Below, piece after piece: positions 46,092-60,364 of a stretch of 64,000 nucleotides of DNA. The notes under the pieces were generated by a model. The model was not told the origin of the DNA. It searched no databases and worked only from the letters and a program-made list of their open reading frames with translations. Each line of letters begins with the position of its first letter. Position 1 is the stretch's first letter. Where the stretch lies: assembly GCA_028023455.1 (NCBI GenBank), contig JAQFVV010000257.1, positions 622,001-686,000 of the forward strand, given 5' to 3'. A program made the position numbers and the translations under genes. This DNA is from Epiperipatus broadwayi. Its lineage: Eukaryota > Onychophora > Udeonychophora > Euonychophora > Peripatidae.

Positions 46092-47155
46092 ATATATAGG
46101 GAGCATACCAATAACTTAAAGAAGCTCTTAATTCATAAGTGTGGTAAGAGAAAATATTTTTAAAATCTCTATCTAGAATATTCCTATCTCCAGACCAATT
46201 GGTGTCCAGCTTTTGGCTCACCTCATTGAGAAGCTAGAACATTCAGGCATTAGATCTAAAATATCAATTCAAAACCCAGCACTTATTTAATACATATAAC
46301 TATTGTGTAGAAAATCTGAAATTTTGAGATATAAAAATGTCTTTAAATCCAGCCATCTAACTCAAATAGCTATATGGGACTGAACTAAGTTCAGGTGTAC
46401 CATATATTAATAGCCATAGCATCACCAAAGTCTTAAAGGCAAAATTATAATAATCAATAAATCAAGTCATATATTGCATGACATTGTTTTATAAGCTTGT
46501 ATTTACAAATGTGTAATATAGGGAGTGTACCAATAGTTCAAACAAGCTCTTGTTGATAAGTGCAGTAAGGAAAAAAATATTTAAAATCTCTATCTAGAAT
46601 ATTCCTACCCCCAGACCAATTGGTTTTGAGCTCTTGGCTAACCTCAGTGAGGAGCTAGAACTTTCAGACACTAGATCTAAAATATCAACTCAAAATGCAG
46701 CACTTATCAATAAGAGCTTGCTTGAGCTATTGTACATATTTGTAAATACAAGCTTATAAAAGCAATGTCATGAAATATATGACATGCTTTATTGATTATT
46801 ATAATTTTGTCTTTAAGGCTTTGGTGATGCTAAACTATTATTGTATGATAGATCTGAATTTAGTTCAGTCCCATATAGCTATTTGAGTTAGATAGCTGGA
46901 TTTAAAGACATTTTTATGTCTGAAAATTTCAGATTTTCTACTTAATAGTTACATATTAAATTAGTGCTGGGTTTTGAGTTAATATTTTAGATCTAATGTC
47001 TGAATGTTCTAATTCCGCACTGAAGTGAGACAAAAGCTAGAAACCAAATGGTCTGAGGATACGAATATTTTAGATAGAGGTTTTAAATATTTTTCTTTTA
47101 CCACACTTATTAAAAAGAGTTAGTTTGAGCTATTGGTATACTCTCTATATTACAT
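46092..47155. repeat. hammerhead-related repeats: tandem pair plus inverted unit
   Basis: Unit 1 (46,092-46,512) is followed by truncated unit 2 (46,513-46,700), and unit 3 (about 46,700-47,155) is in reverse. Units share GGGAGxxTACCAATA, CTCTATCTAGAATATTCxTA, the ribozyme-like core, TTAGATCTAAAATATC and GCTTGTATTTACAAAT. The core on the transcribed strand of unit 3 (plus strand, about 47,010-47,060) has CTGAAGT, a stem around AAAAGCT, GAAACC, AAAT and GGTC followed by TGAGG. Unit 2 (minus) has CTGAGGT and CAAA but keeps ACC-AATT-GGT helix III and GGTC. The order matches the array at 18.3 kb, so both are one superfamily with slightly different helices. Box 1 is degenerate in every unit. Confidence 0.6.
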
Positions 47156-47172
47156 ATTTATAAATACAAGTT

Positions 47173-47188
47173 TATATATATATATATA

Positions 47189-47230
<42 letters not shown>
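47173..47230. repeat. (TA)n microsatellite
   Basis: About 58 bp of TA repeats with one TTTATTTA interruption. Confidence 0.9.
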
Positions 47231-47235
<5 letters not shown>

Positions 47236-47439
47236 TTAAAACAAAAATTATTTACTTTTATTTAGATTTTGTGTGCATAAGATCTATTGATAATATCTAA
47301 TGAAATTACAATATTGTCTTTCTGCCTATGGTTTATCTTCATTAATGTTCAGTGTTTTCATTTATTGACCAAAACTATACAAAAGTATTATAAATATTAT
47401 ATAATTAAATTCAAATTTAACTACCTATAATGATGGTAG

Positions 47440-49240
47440 GATACCTTGAGCTATTTCAATGACCCCCATTTTAATTAAAATTATAGAAGTGCTAATAAAA
47501 GATAAGATTGAACCTCTTATCTTTCCCTTTCTGTCAAGTTTTCAGTCTACCAAAAAAGACTGCTTCACTTCTGCTGCAATTACACTTTTTAAAATATTTA
47601 TAGATAATATCAGAAATTCTAAAAAAATAAGATCTATTGCAATACAACTTGATATTATTGCAATCTTTGATTCAGTTCTGTTTACAAGCTCTTACAAATC
47701 CTTAAAGAATGTTATTATCTACTTATATTATCTACATATTTGAAAACTTACACTACAATAAATAAAGGCACATTATATTAAATGGACAAATCTCCCAGTT
47801 TCTCTACAAACGACTTTAGACCACAGTATTTTACCCTAAATTCCTTTTTTTTTTGATTTATATTAATCTGTTATTATCATACATCCAAAATAAACTACCA
47901 GGAATTTATAGCACTTTTGTTAATAAAAAAATAATCACATAGCATATATTACTGTCAAAAAATATCTATCAACTAGTTGACATTCTAAATAATTATTCAG
48001 AGAACTACTATTTCAAATTCAACAACAAAAAATCTTCCTAGAACAGTCAATGAGGCAATAAAGCAAACTCTCCTTTTACTGTCTCACCACATAAATTTTT
48101 AGGTTTCCCCTTTCCTTTTTTACAAATGCTATGAGATCTGAAATCCAAAAATACACTCTTTACTTCTATAGGAAACACATTTAAATCATTATCTTAAGCA
48201 TATTTATTCATATATGCAAAAGTATCTTTTATCAGTATTTTGATCTCAAAAAGTATTATATGCCTACCATCCAGTACGTTATATCTTTTATGAAAAAATA
48301 AATTCACTATGTAATAAATTGATCTGGAATAAGAAAATGGTTGTTATTAATATCAAATCATTGCAAAACATGTTATACACATTGGGCTTACATTACATTG
48401 CATTTCAATATAATATAAATGAGATTATCAGGTTTATTAACTTGTATCCATGATACACTAAGTATTGATTAATTTTTTGAATATACTATCACTAATCAAA
48501 AATCCTTTCATTAATGGATTAATCACATCTATAGTTAAATACACTACATCAGATAAAAAATTATTTGTCACAAAAATTAAACATTGGGACACATATGTAA
48601 GAGTACATAAAGAAGAACTAATTAACCTACTACAATTTATACTTAAATTTACTAATAAACAGATAATCCAAAGATTTAAATTTTGGTATTTGGAGCCAAA
48701 ATATTTGGATTTTTAAAATTAGTCAATTTTGAATTTTTTTCCACCAATGTCTTTCTAGTTCTAAAAGAGTTTTTTTGTAAATATAGATTCTATATGATCT
48801 CTCTGTCATTCAGAAAAAGAAAATATGGAGCACTTTCTTAATAATTGTATAACATTACAAACACACTGAAACAATTTTAAATACTAGATTTCAACATAAT
48901 TCAATTTCTATATCTCAAATCCCTTTCTCACTTATTTAATATGGAATAGTGGACTTTTTCCTAGCATACAAACAATTACATTTTATTGTTTTTACTGGAT
49001 GGTTTCTAAGGTATTATTTTTGTTTTAATATGACTTCTCAGAAACTTCAATCACTTTTCTGTAACAAACTAGGTAAAATAAAGAACAGGGACCAATCAGT
49101 CATTTTATCTGACATCTTTTCATCTACATGTAATTATTATCCCTTATAAAATATGGTTATACTATATATTCACTCATGTAAAAGGTATTATGAAATATAA
49201 TTTAACCTTTTATTTGCAATAAAGTATGCTTTAAAAGTTA
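47440..49240 (+). pseudogene. decayed relative of the 33.9-39.1 kb LINE (ORF2 part)
   Basis: Three plus-strand frames match ORF2 of the intact LINE in order. 47,459-47,743: PILIKIIEVLIKDKIEPLIFPFL...IRSIAIQLDIIAIFDSV, covering the region before and including motif A (GAFD altered to AIFD). 48,465-48,716: LITSIVKY...ELINLLQF...FKFWYLEPKYLDF. 48,949-49,149: KLQSLFCNKLGKIKNRDQSV, corresponding to the last 60 codons. AATAAA near 49,219 and an A-rich stretch end it. The rest is shredded by stops. It is an older copy of the same lineage, divergent enough to have been inserted long before the intact copy. Confidence 0.75.
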
Positions 49241-49489
49241 AAAAAAACAACAACTAAGTAAAACCCCCCTATTACTTTCAACCTGTCTGAGTGATTATAT
49301 CATTGCATAAATATTACTGTTATATTTTCATTCACTGTATAATATTTAAATATATTTAATTCTAAAAAATATAGTTAAAAAAATCTAAACGTCATTTTTT
49401 AAATTACATTTTTTTATAAAAACAAGGGAGATAAAGAAATTAATAGTGTTTTCATATAATAAATATGATGTAGCAAAAATTGTATTAGA

Positions 49490-50460
49490 AGGGAGTGGCA
49501 GTAGCAAGGTTAATTTATGGTAATGATGCATTATGTGTTAGTAAAGGGGTATTAGATTATTTAGAAAACAAGTACAAAGAGAAATAGGAAAACATGCATG
49601 AGATGCAGACATGTGAGAAATGGGATGGGCAAGTTTTTATATGAAACATGCAAAAAGCAAAATGAAAATGTTTGGTAGATTCCAATTTATTTATAGTAAG
49701 AGAATAGCCAAAATAGTATTTAATTGGGTTATGAGTAAGGACAGACAGCAAGATGGATAAGAAAGGTAATATGGTATGCAGAAGATTTGGATAAAGACTT
49801 TACATCAGTATACTTGTACAAAAGATGGAATGATTGTGTTAGGAGGATAGTAGCAAAGAATGGGATAGAAGAATAGATGTATTGATAAAAAATAGAGAGT
49901 TGAAGAGATGAAGAGTAAAAATAGTTTAAATGTATACAGAAGTAAATAGAATGGGATAGAAAAATTGACCTATTAATAAAAAAAATAGGGAGTTAAAGAG
50001 ATGGAGAATAAAAAGAGTTTAAATGTATATCAAAGTGAATAGAATAATGAGTATAAATTAATTTATGATAATAGCAAGGAATGTAATTTATTGTTTAAGG
50101 GTTGCACAGGATTGTTAGCAACAAGGAAATATGCACATAATGGAGAAATGTGGGTGATTTAGTCTGCAGGTTATGTGAAGAAGGCATGGAAAATATTAGG
50201 CATCTGCTAATTGAATGAAAATGCTTATAAGAAGAAAGTGCACAAATATTGTTGTCAGACAATAAATATAAATAAAGTGGGTAAACAGAAAGTGGGTTCT
50301 TGATTTTTATGCTGTGTTTGGAAAAAGATAAGGGGGATCTAGATACAAAGGCCATAGAGTTGACAAAGATGATGTTGTGGAAATGGAATGTAGCAGAATA
50401 GAGAAGAATATGAAAAAGAATGGAAAGGAAAGGTCAGGTCAGGTGACTAACAGGTTTCTC
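49490..50460 (+). pseudogene. LINE C-terminal remnant (different family)
   Basis: Plus-strand frames read AVARLIYGNDALCVSKGVLDYLENKYKE (about 49,498-49,580), a FIVRE..KIVFNWV-like stretch, and then a zinc-binding C-terminus, CRLCEEGMENIRHLLIE (about 50,163-50,215), followed by EKDKGDLDTKAIELTKMMLWKWN. This is the usual order of the C-terminal part of LINE ORF2 proteins after the palm. There are numerous stops, and a 90-bp segment (near 49,850-50,030) appears twice in slightly different form. Confidence 0.6.
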
Positions 50461-52328
50461 CAGGTATAGTAGCTGGGAAATTTTTGACTTCAATAAAGGA
50501 GATGTCATGACGCATCAAATCGCATCTCAATGCATCTTTTTTCTTAACCTCACATACTATAAAAGCACTACATGTACATTAGCATATACCCATTAACAAT
50601 ATTTTTATATACTAATAATAAAGGTGGAAACAAATCTTTTTCTAAATAATTTTTTTTTGTATTGACATAATATATATTATACAAATCTACTTAGATAATA
50701 TTTATATATGGGTGTGTATATTAATTTCTTCATTAACCCCCCTCCCCCACATTCTTTTTTGCCTCTATGTAATCATTAATTTTTATCTGTCCTAGCTTTA
50801 TTAATTTTTATTGTTATATAAATAATTGTTTCATTATTCTGGTTTGCTATTGAATTTTCAAGTATTATGAGTTTTCATAATTTTAACATATTTATTACAA
50901 AAACATTCATAAGATAACTTAAATATTAAAAATGGTTAACATTAGTATTATATAAAATTAAGAATTTTAGTGAATTCAAATAAAAAATAAATAATCCAAA
51001 AGCAAAAATGACACATGATATGTATATTATGTAATAATAGTAATGTGTGCATGTATTTTCAAAATTTTTCAGAAAATTTTGAATGTAGAATTTATTATAA
51101 GAAATATGAAAAAGTTTCTAGCAAATTATCCATTTTATTTCAAACATTTCTTTCTATGAAAATATTGATTTTAATGTTAATGGTGAAGCTTACATGTAAT
51201 TATCTGAAGTAACCAGTTTTGTCACTGCAAATTTGTTTGTGGTGGGGAAAAATACATTATGTCTTCTTTTTTTTCTTATTACAATTTTAAAATTAAAATC
51301 GCAGTAGAGAAAATATTTTGATGAAGAACATCTACAATAAAATACATTTACTGTCTTTTAGTAGAACTTTATTACCATTATTTTTTAAAAACTTATTTTT
51401 TTTTTTATTGAAAATATTTTAATGACACATGTCATTTTTCCAGTGAAAATCAGTTTTTGTTTCGCATAAACATGATAAAAGTTCACTAAATTGAGTTTTG
51501 ACAGAATATTAGATCAATTGTCTTATGTTAGCACTATGACAGATTAGTGGACTTCAGTGGTTTGCGTAAGCACTATGTAGATTAGTGGACTTCAGTGGTT
51601 TGCATAACAGCTTAATTTGTAACTCACAAGTGCATCCAGCAATGAGTCATTCAGTTTATATATTTTTAATGCTTATAGTATAGGACTTGAGTCCCATTCA
51701 AGGGAACCCAGAAGTTTTTTTTAAGAGACAAACACACTGGAATTTTTTTTTCTCCATATATAGGGCTCATAGTCGACCTTGCTAAGAATTTAGTAATGGT
51801 CAGTATATGGATATATAATATCTAAACGTAAACATCTCACATTAATCTAGATTAGCCAAGTAAATGGCAATGTTTTAAATATATAAAAAAAATGTCGCTG
51901 TAATATTAGTGATGTAAGAAGTATTATATTTCTACTTTAGAAGAGAGAGATTTGAAAATAATTTTTATTATATATAAACTTGATCAGTAATAAATGCGTA
52001 GGTGCACAAATTAATTAGATTATAAATCAACATATAGTGTAATTGAGAAATAAAACTGTAAACTGATAATCAGATATTTCTTTTAAGTCTTTTTTGGTTT
52101 TAGATATAACCTTGTTTGAAGCAAACTTTTGCTAACAATCTACTTCAAAAAGATCTTATACAATATTTTTTAGTTGCTTATATTATACTCAACATGAAAA
52201 AAAAATGTATTGGAATTTTTTTTTTTTTATTAAAATGAAAGCAATAGATATGATCTTTAATATACTTTGTATATTAATTCAAGAGCCTTAAGTAGATAAA
52301 ATGAAATAGAAACAAATATCTAATAATA
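50461..52328. other. unassigned AT-rich sequence
   Basis: No coding or repeat family recognised apart from the small tandem duplication at 51,531-51,607. Confidence 0.45.
51531..51607. repeat. tandem duplication, 2 x about 39 bp
   Basis: Two adjacent copies of GCACTATG followed by AGATTAGTGGACTTCAGTGG and TTTGC, differing by a 2-bp indel and one substitution. Confidence 0.85.
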
Positions 52329-53120
<792 letters not shown>

Positions 53121-56100
53121 CATCTATCCATGAAATCACACATATTTGTGGAAAAATCTTTAGTGAATGTAATAATTATAGTAGTAATTGGCGTGTAATA
53201 ATTATGATATTATGTATAACGATCTAAAGTATGTGTGATTATATATAGTAATAAAAAAAATCTAAGAATAAACAGAGCATGATAGCCTGAAGCAGGAAAT
53301 GTAAACCATTGTAATCAAGAATGTACTGAAACATCAAAATTGTTATGTCTTTCAGCTGTAATATAAAATTACATAACCAACCTTATAAGCTCAAAATGGT
53401 TATAAGAGACCCCGTATATGGTAAGACATGTAAAGACTCCAGAAGCCTAAAGGTGTATATAAACCCCCAAACCCAAAATTGGTGTTTTGGTATTAAGGTT
53501 AATTTAGAGACTTCTGCCTCTGTAAGTTAAAAGTGAAACTATTTTTTGTCAAGTACAGATCACTTCAACCTTTTATTATTTTGGTGCACCTTAACTAGGC
53601 TGAGTAAATTTATGTAACTATTCTCCTGTGTTAAATAAACAAATTATTAATCATATACTATCATCTTCTTAATTATTTCTTGTTGCTTTCTGGACACAGT
53701 GATATGCAAGAAGAAAATAATAATATAGATTACAATGATAAAGATAGAATAAATATAAAATGTACTATCAAATTATAAATTGGAAAAAATAATTATGTAT
53801 GATATAGAAACTAGTTAGGTAATGCAAAAAAAAAGTTGAAAGTAGAAATAGAAGTTATAATAAGTCTAATATTATTTTAATTAAAGAAATTTTACAAAGG
53901 ATTTTATAATACTTATAACACCTGTGTCTTTATTGTATAGAAAAGAAATAATCATGATACCACCGAAATTTCATATAATGGATTGATAAATTACAGAATG
54001 AAATATATGTACAGCATTTGCTGTGTAATAAAAAATTATTCATTTGGTATTGACAGGAATGTATATCAGATCTGTGGAAATTTGTATGTTCTTAAAATTT
54101 ATTATAAAATTGGGCACAAGAACTTTTGTCATAGCTCATATAATATGCAAACTATATGGTGGCAACTAGAACGTTTTTTTATCTTAAAAATTGGAAGTGT
54201 AACTGCCTGTTATGTGCATATCTGTTTTAGTATAGTTTGAAAGATGAAAATCAAATTGTTTTTTTAAAAAAATATTTAAAATCATGAACTTTTAACAAAA
54301 ATCTTCTTAAATGAATTAATTACAATAAGAATAATGTACAAACAGTACTGAACAAAAACTATAATGTGGCACATAAATGAGCCAATAAAAAAATTTGAAA
54401 AACAGATAAACAGTTATAAAGAAAAATATTTTATGAACAATAAAAATATTTTTAGAATACAAACTTATATAAAAGAAAGAAGATAAAATAATTATTGCTA
54501 TTATGAGTTGATTCTGAGTGAAAAAGATTTCTAGTTGTATAATTAATAGCCTGTTTTACTTTTTAGAATATATTGTTATATGATAGAAGTGAACAGTTAA
54601 ACACAGAAATGTCTTTAGACTAATTTCTCATGGATTATTAAAAGGCAAACTATCACCACCATTGTGCTTTTGCCAAGGATAGATAGACTTATGCATTAGG
54701 AATGTGTATTAAAACTGGATTACAGCTTTTTACTTACCTAGAAAATTGTCAACATCATACTGATGCATAATTTAGAAAATATAAAGATTTAAAAAATTAC
54801 AATAGTGGATAGAATTTGCAAATTAAGTGTTGAAATTAGGCAGTTAAATTTATCCTAGCAATAATTTTTATTGTAGTAAATAGTACATTTATATAGCATT
54901 GACTACATATATAATATCAAGAAGGTAACAAATCTTTGGTCATATGCTTTTTATGAATTTATGAGCACTAACCCATGAGCATCAGTTCAAATAAGTTTGA
55001 ATCATCATGGTATGCAAAGATCCGCATAAATATAATGATAAGTTTTAAGTATAATGGATCACTTATGCTTTTTAAAGTCACAGTTGAGTGCACATAAATT
55101 TAGAAAAAGTGCATGACTGAAGATTTGTTACATTCTTTATATTACTTAGCAATAATTATAATTTTTGGAATTGATTTTTCTTAGTTATATAATAATTTTA
55201 ATATTTGGTTGTATTAAATCTGTATAAGTCAAATGTACACATAGGATTATGTAAGGATATATATTGCAATGATATGGAATAAAGGGATAACAAAGGATGA
55301 TGGAGATAAATATTAGTAAATCATTATGAATAATAATTGAGCATAGAATCAGAAGCAGAAGCCAATATAAGTAAGTAGCAAGTCAATCAACAGTTACTCT
55401 TTATAACTAGATTTAAAAGAGGCATAATATAAAATTGTAGGCAATAATAAATAGTCAATGCCAAATTCCCAAATTATAAAAGAGCAATCATCATTGTTTT
55501 TGCTGCTTTCACATGCATAATGACTGAAAATAACTATAATAGTAATTTTATATGAAAATTTTAAGATTGCCATTATCAATAATCTTTGTCATCAGATAAT
55601 GTGAGTTCAGTGAAATGGAAAGATTCCTAAAATGGATGAATAGAGTGGACTTTAAAGATGACCATTATCTTAGCACCATTTAAAGTCTTCAGACATCATG
55701 TCGATGTCTACAAACTTTTCCTAAATTACTAGTTCAAAGCCAACTTTGGAATTGGAAGAACTCTAATAATTATAAAAAAAGCTTAAACTAATAACTAATA
55801 AAAAATAATAAAATGAAAAGATCCGATAAATACCTACAATACAAATGTATCATTTTGAATTTGCCCCACAGATATTGAATATTTACAGAAATTGACAAAC
55901 AAAATTATACATATAATATTACTCATACATTAACTTGTTAGTGTGGTTAATGGCTCTGCCATGTATCTACCAGACCTAGGACACTCACATTACCAAGCCA
56001 ACCTTGATGGAAGAAGCCAATACCAGCAATGGAATTGAGCCAAATAACAAAGTGTATTATAATATTCATCTGTACTAATTTTGTTATGTCAATAAAATAT

Positions 56101-58604
56101 TTTTAAAAATAAAATTACACTTTTAATATTATTTAAACTGTAATTTATAGAAATACCCAGTTAATAATTGGTCATGAAGATCATATATTCATGATTTATT
56201 CATTTTATCATTAAGAAAATCCAATCTCTTGGTGAAGGAATAAAAATGTTAAAGCACAGGTATTAGAAATACAAGTGAAATGCAGTTTATTATAAATAAA
56301 AGAAAAACAAAATTATTGGATTGATGATATATCAAATTAACTAGCAAAATTAATTATATGCCTAATGTGATAATTCAGTTTTATGATTGATTCTTATTCT
56401 GATGAAATGAAGATCATTTATATAGATGTGCCAAATGATTGAATGAGTCAAAAATAGTTTAAAATTATCATGGGAAATTATAATAAATAATTGGAAAATG
56501 ATTTCAATTCCATAAATTTACATACAGATACAGAAATGGATGGAAACATAGATTTGTGAAATTTTTAAACAAAAACTCCATAATAAGAATTATTTGGAAG
56601 GGTGAGAAACCCAAGCAGGAAATGGACATGAAATTGTTCAAGTAAAGGCACAGATGAGTTGAATTATATTTTGATTTACAGATACTGCATATTTTAAGAT
56701 TATAATGTACTTATATCAGTGATAGAACATTGGATTTGAGAGTCTGAACTGCATGGATTTCAGTTCATCTCTGTTATTTCCAATGCTCAAACCTTTTTGT
56801 GAACTTCTGAGCAACAGTTATTATTTTATCATAGGAAATTAGTCTACAATGTATAACATGTTTCTACAAATCTGGAAGAATAAAGTCTATTAAGAAAAAA
56901 AGTAATAATAGATGTAATCAGAATTCTGAAATATTTCAAAGAATATTATTTTAAATTTAACAATCATTTTAAATTGGTAAAAGATTTTGAAAATGTCCCT
57001 CACTTGAAGATATCAAATACATATTGTAGAGTGAAGGAGCAGTAATTTATCAGTGAATTTCTTATTGACAAAAGGAATTGTCAGCAAAAAATAAGAAAGA
57101 AAAAGTAATTAAAGACTATATATGTTTAAGAACTGAATATCTTAAATGTTTAAAAAGATATGAAAAAAGAATTAATGATCATGTAAGGAAATATACTTGA
57201 AAAATGATAATGGAATCTAATGAAGATAAAGCAAGTTTCAAAGTTAGAAATTATTATATTGCGATTAAGAGGGAAGCTATTGCAGCAAAAATAAGATAAA
57301 AAACACAGTTTCAAAAAACAAACAAGCAATAAAACCCCATAGATATCATGCAAAATGCAGAAGCATTATGCAGAGAAATATATTTTAATCAATAGTCAAG
57401 CAAACAAAATATTACATTTATTATGAATTGAAAAACTACATATTTTAAATAAAGAGGAGAATTGTACAATTAAATTTATGGAAAAGTTTCAGAAAAAAGA
57501 ATTATAATAATTTATAAATATTTTAAAAGAAACAGGTGAATAAATAGAAAGAAAAGCATGCACATAAAGTTTAAATAGGATGGTTAATCCAGATGATTAG
57601 AAGAGAATAGAAATTACAAGTCTATCAGTATTTTATCTGATATGTATAAAAATATATTTTACATGGTTTTTATAGGAGAGGCAGATCTGGTTTATATTAT
57701 AAAGATTATGTCATTTACTATTCACTAAAAAGCCAAAAATAATTGTTTTTGGACACCTGATGCTTTTATTTCAAGTTAAATATAAATATGCCCAATTGTA
57801 GTTAAAGAAAACAATTAATTTTGGCCTTTTAGTTGAAATAAATAAAAGCATTTATTAAAAATATAAACTTTAAAATAATCAATTTAAAATAAAATTGAAA
57901 TAGATAACTCTTTATAAATAAATAAAATATTTAATGCATCAAACTGGATTTTATTCTTTAATAAAACAATATCAATATGTTTCTTTTTATAAAATCACAT
58001 GATCAATTATTCTACAGCAACTCCACCCAATGGACATTATAATAAATATAATTATTAAAATACATGTACATAAAATTAAACATATCATCATCTCTTTTAT
58101 ATATATTTACAAAATCTAAAAAATATTTTAAATTATAACTCTAAAATTTCCAATAATCTTGACATTTTTTATGTACATGTATGTATTTGAGTAATTATAT
58201 TTTTTTGTAATATAATGTAAATAATGTCCATAGGATAGAGTTGCAATAGAATAGCTGGTCATCTTATTTTGTAAAAAGAATCATCTTGATAAGACTTCAT
58301 TAAGGAATGACAGCTGGGTTGATGTCTTAAATATTTTTTTATTTATAGAGAGTTGTCTAATTTACTTTTGTTTTAAATTATTTTAAAGTTTATATATATA
58401 AAAGGCAACATTATGGACAAATTTTAACATTAAAATTTGATTTTTTAAAGTATTAAAAAATATTTCTTATATACATTATTTTAAACTTTTTAGTATTGAG
58501 ATATTTTTCTTAATCACTCCAATTTTATTTAAAACAAAAAAAGAAAACAATGTTAAGAATTTTTAGTATTTGAAAGAAAATTTGGACATTAAAAATTAAT
58601 TCAA
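53121..58604. other. about 5.5 kb without confident features
   Basis: AT-rich. Small open frames (for example 53,345-53,530 and 53,983-54,240) carry no motif. Around 57,040-57,600 plus-strand frames look faintly like the linker of a decayed LINE (Lys/Arg-rich helices, EALCREIYF), but no catalytic motif is visible. At 56,715-56,780 a possible very degenerate tRNA-like segment lacks convincing boxes. Confidence 0.4.
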
Positions 58605-58705
58605 GTCAAGCATTAGTGGTTGAGAAGTCAGTGGCAGCTGCTTTACTAAGCAGTTGCCCGGGTTAGCGGGTTCTCTTCTGTGCTGATGCTATGACACATG
58701 AGAAA
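58605..58705 (+). repeat. short hairpin repeat (SINE-like), copy 2
   Basis: GTCAAGCATTAGTGGTTGAG, AAGTCAGTGGCAGCTGC, AAGCAGTTGCCCGGG, then GTGCTGATGCTATGACACATG. It has the same start, core (AAGCAGTTG.CC) and end (GATGCT.TGACACATGA) as 45,824-45,900 in opposite orientation. The TAGTGGTTGAGAAG segment is reminiscent of a tRNA A box, but no clean B box follows. Confidence 0.5.
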
Positions 58706-59394
58706 AAAATTAATTAATTCAATATTATTTTGTCCATGAAAGAAGTATTTTTCTTTTTTTTTTAAAAATTGTAATCAACAGAAATTAATTTTTTTTTTCA
58801 TTTTTTAAAAGCAACTTTTACAACAAAGAAAAATCAAGATTTGTTTTTATTTCTAATTAAATTTACCATAAACCTTTTTTAAAAACACACTATCCTCTTG
58901 TGCTCATTACTGAAAACTTGCTAAACCAATATTAATGTGCTTGAAATCCAATCTGCCCATTTCCCAATACATTAAACAAATGAGGAGCCAATTTAGAAAT
59001 ACATCATTGTCTTATTGCATTGATATTAATTTCTAACATATATATACAAACATTGAAGAAAGTCCATTTGATAGAAATATGTTAAAAATTGTTACAACAT
59101 TTATCCTAAATATACAAACTGAGTTTCTAAGTTAAAAAAAAGTATTTAAAATATCAAAATTAATGTTGTCATTAGAAAGTGTTGGATGAGGATAGAATAC
59201 AATGGAGAAGTACAACTAGACATACGTGTTAAAGGCTTTAAAGAAAGAAAATTTGCAGTAGAGGTTTTATTAAAAGACAGCATTGCAAAATATCAAATAA
59301 ATAGAAAAATGCACCTATTCTATATGTGGACATATTTGTAATTTATGACCTAGTTTGTATAGTTATTTCAAAAATAATTTCCTGTGTATTATTG

Positions 59395-59830
59395 CTATTA
59401 GTAATCACATAACCATTACTTCTTATGCTTACATTTTGATGTCTTTGGTTCTTTAACATCCATAGCCACCACTATCCTATTAGGCAGGATTGGTTTTAAG
59501 CCAATAAACATCACATGACCACCACTTCTTATGCTTGTGTATAACTGTTGTTAAAACAGGCAAAACTCACTATATGTATTGCCAATCACAGTAAGCTAGA
59601 GTAATCAATGAATGCCAGAAGGCTTATGCATTAAATTACCATCTAGTGTCTACTCATCCAATATCACCCAGACTAGTTTCAGGCTTGTGGCCTTCATCAG
59701 TGAGGAGCCTTGGATCTGAGAACACTGCACCTAGATCTTAGTATCTAATGCAACCCTTCAGCAGCCACCTTTTATCTCCACTTAACTACAAAACTATGAG
59801 TTTTAAACTGAAAACACCTTTCACTAAGTG
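59395..59830. repeat. retrozyme-like repeat with an intact hammerhead core
   Basis: It contains the tail of one unit (about 59,440-59,560: TGTCTTTGGTTCTTTAACATC and GGCAGGATTG blocks) followed by the head and ribozyme of the next (59,565-59,830), the same block order as at 18.3 kb. Downstream of the ribozyme are the CACTGCACCTAGATCTTAG and CAGCAGCCACC blocks. At least 1.4 tandem units are therefore present. An inverted partner lies at 60,365-60,580. Confidence 0.75.
59651..59720 (-). ncRNA. hammerhead ribozyme, type I with minimal helix III, core intact
   Basis: On the minus strand: box 1 CUGAUGA at 59,700-59,694; stem II AGGC (59,693-59,690) and GCCU (59,684-59,681) with loop CACAA; box 2 GAAA at 59,680-59,677; helix III of A-U and C-G pairs around a UA loop; and the cleavage triplet GUC ending at 59,671. 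Helix I pairs CUCA (59,704-59,701) with UGGG (59,670-59,667). After a symmetric 5-by-5 internal loop, AUCCAA (59,715-59,710) pairs perfectly with UUGGAU (59,661-59,656). All invariant core nucleotides are present, so self-cleavage between 59,671 and 59,670 is expected, probably best as a dimer because helix III is only two pairs. The internal loop could supply the usual loop-loop contact with the stem II loop. Confidence 0.85.
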
Positions 59831-60364
59831 ATCTAAAATTTCAACTTTAGTTTTTAAAGAAATTAATTATTTTTCTTGGTATTTTTTTCTCTTCATTAAA
59901 GTAAACTAAAACTTCAAAGTAAAAATGGGAACCTAGGCTTATAATAATAAAAAGAAAAACACTTACTCACTCTAAACATTAACTTTTAGACAGTAAATGA
60001 TTACTCTTTAAAAATCAACAACAGAATGTACATAATTTAAAATTATCATTCTATATTAAATACATACATATGCATACCAAAACTTCTTATTTCATATATG
60101 TATGTAATATATATATTCAATAACATGCAATATATGGGAAAAAGGAAGAAACCCTGGGTGAAATATGAATTTGAAAATTACATTAAACAAATCTGCAAAA
60201 AAAAAAAATAGTAAGAAGAAATATGAATAGCATCATTTCGAAATTACTTTAAAAAAATCTGCATAAAAAGAGATTCAGGCGTATATGACTACATAAGGTA
60301 ATAATCTTGGATTGAAAGCATTATTGTGTTTTCATTTTGGAATCAAAGGTTTATAGTTAGCTAA

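Noticed and set aside
57040-57720. Decayed LINE linker on the plus strand
   Set aside because: Only Lys/Arg-rich helices and no endonuclease or reverse transcriptase motif; support is too thin to annotate as an element.
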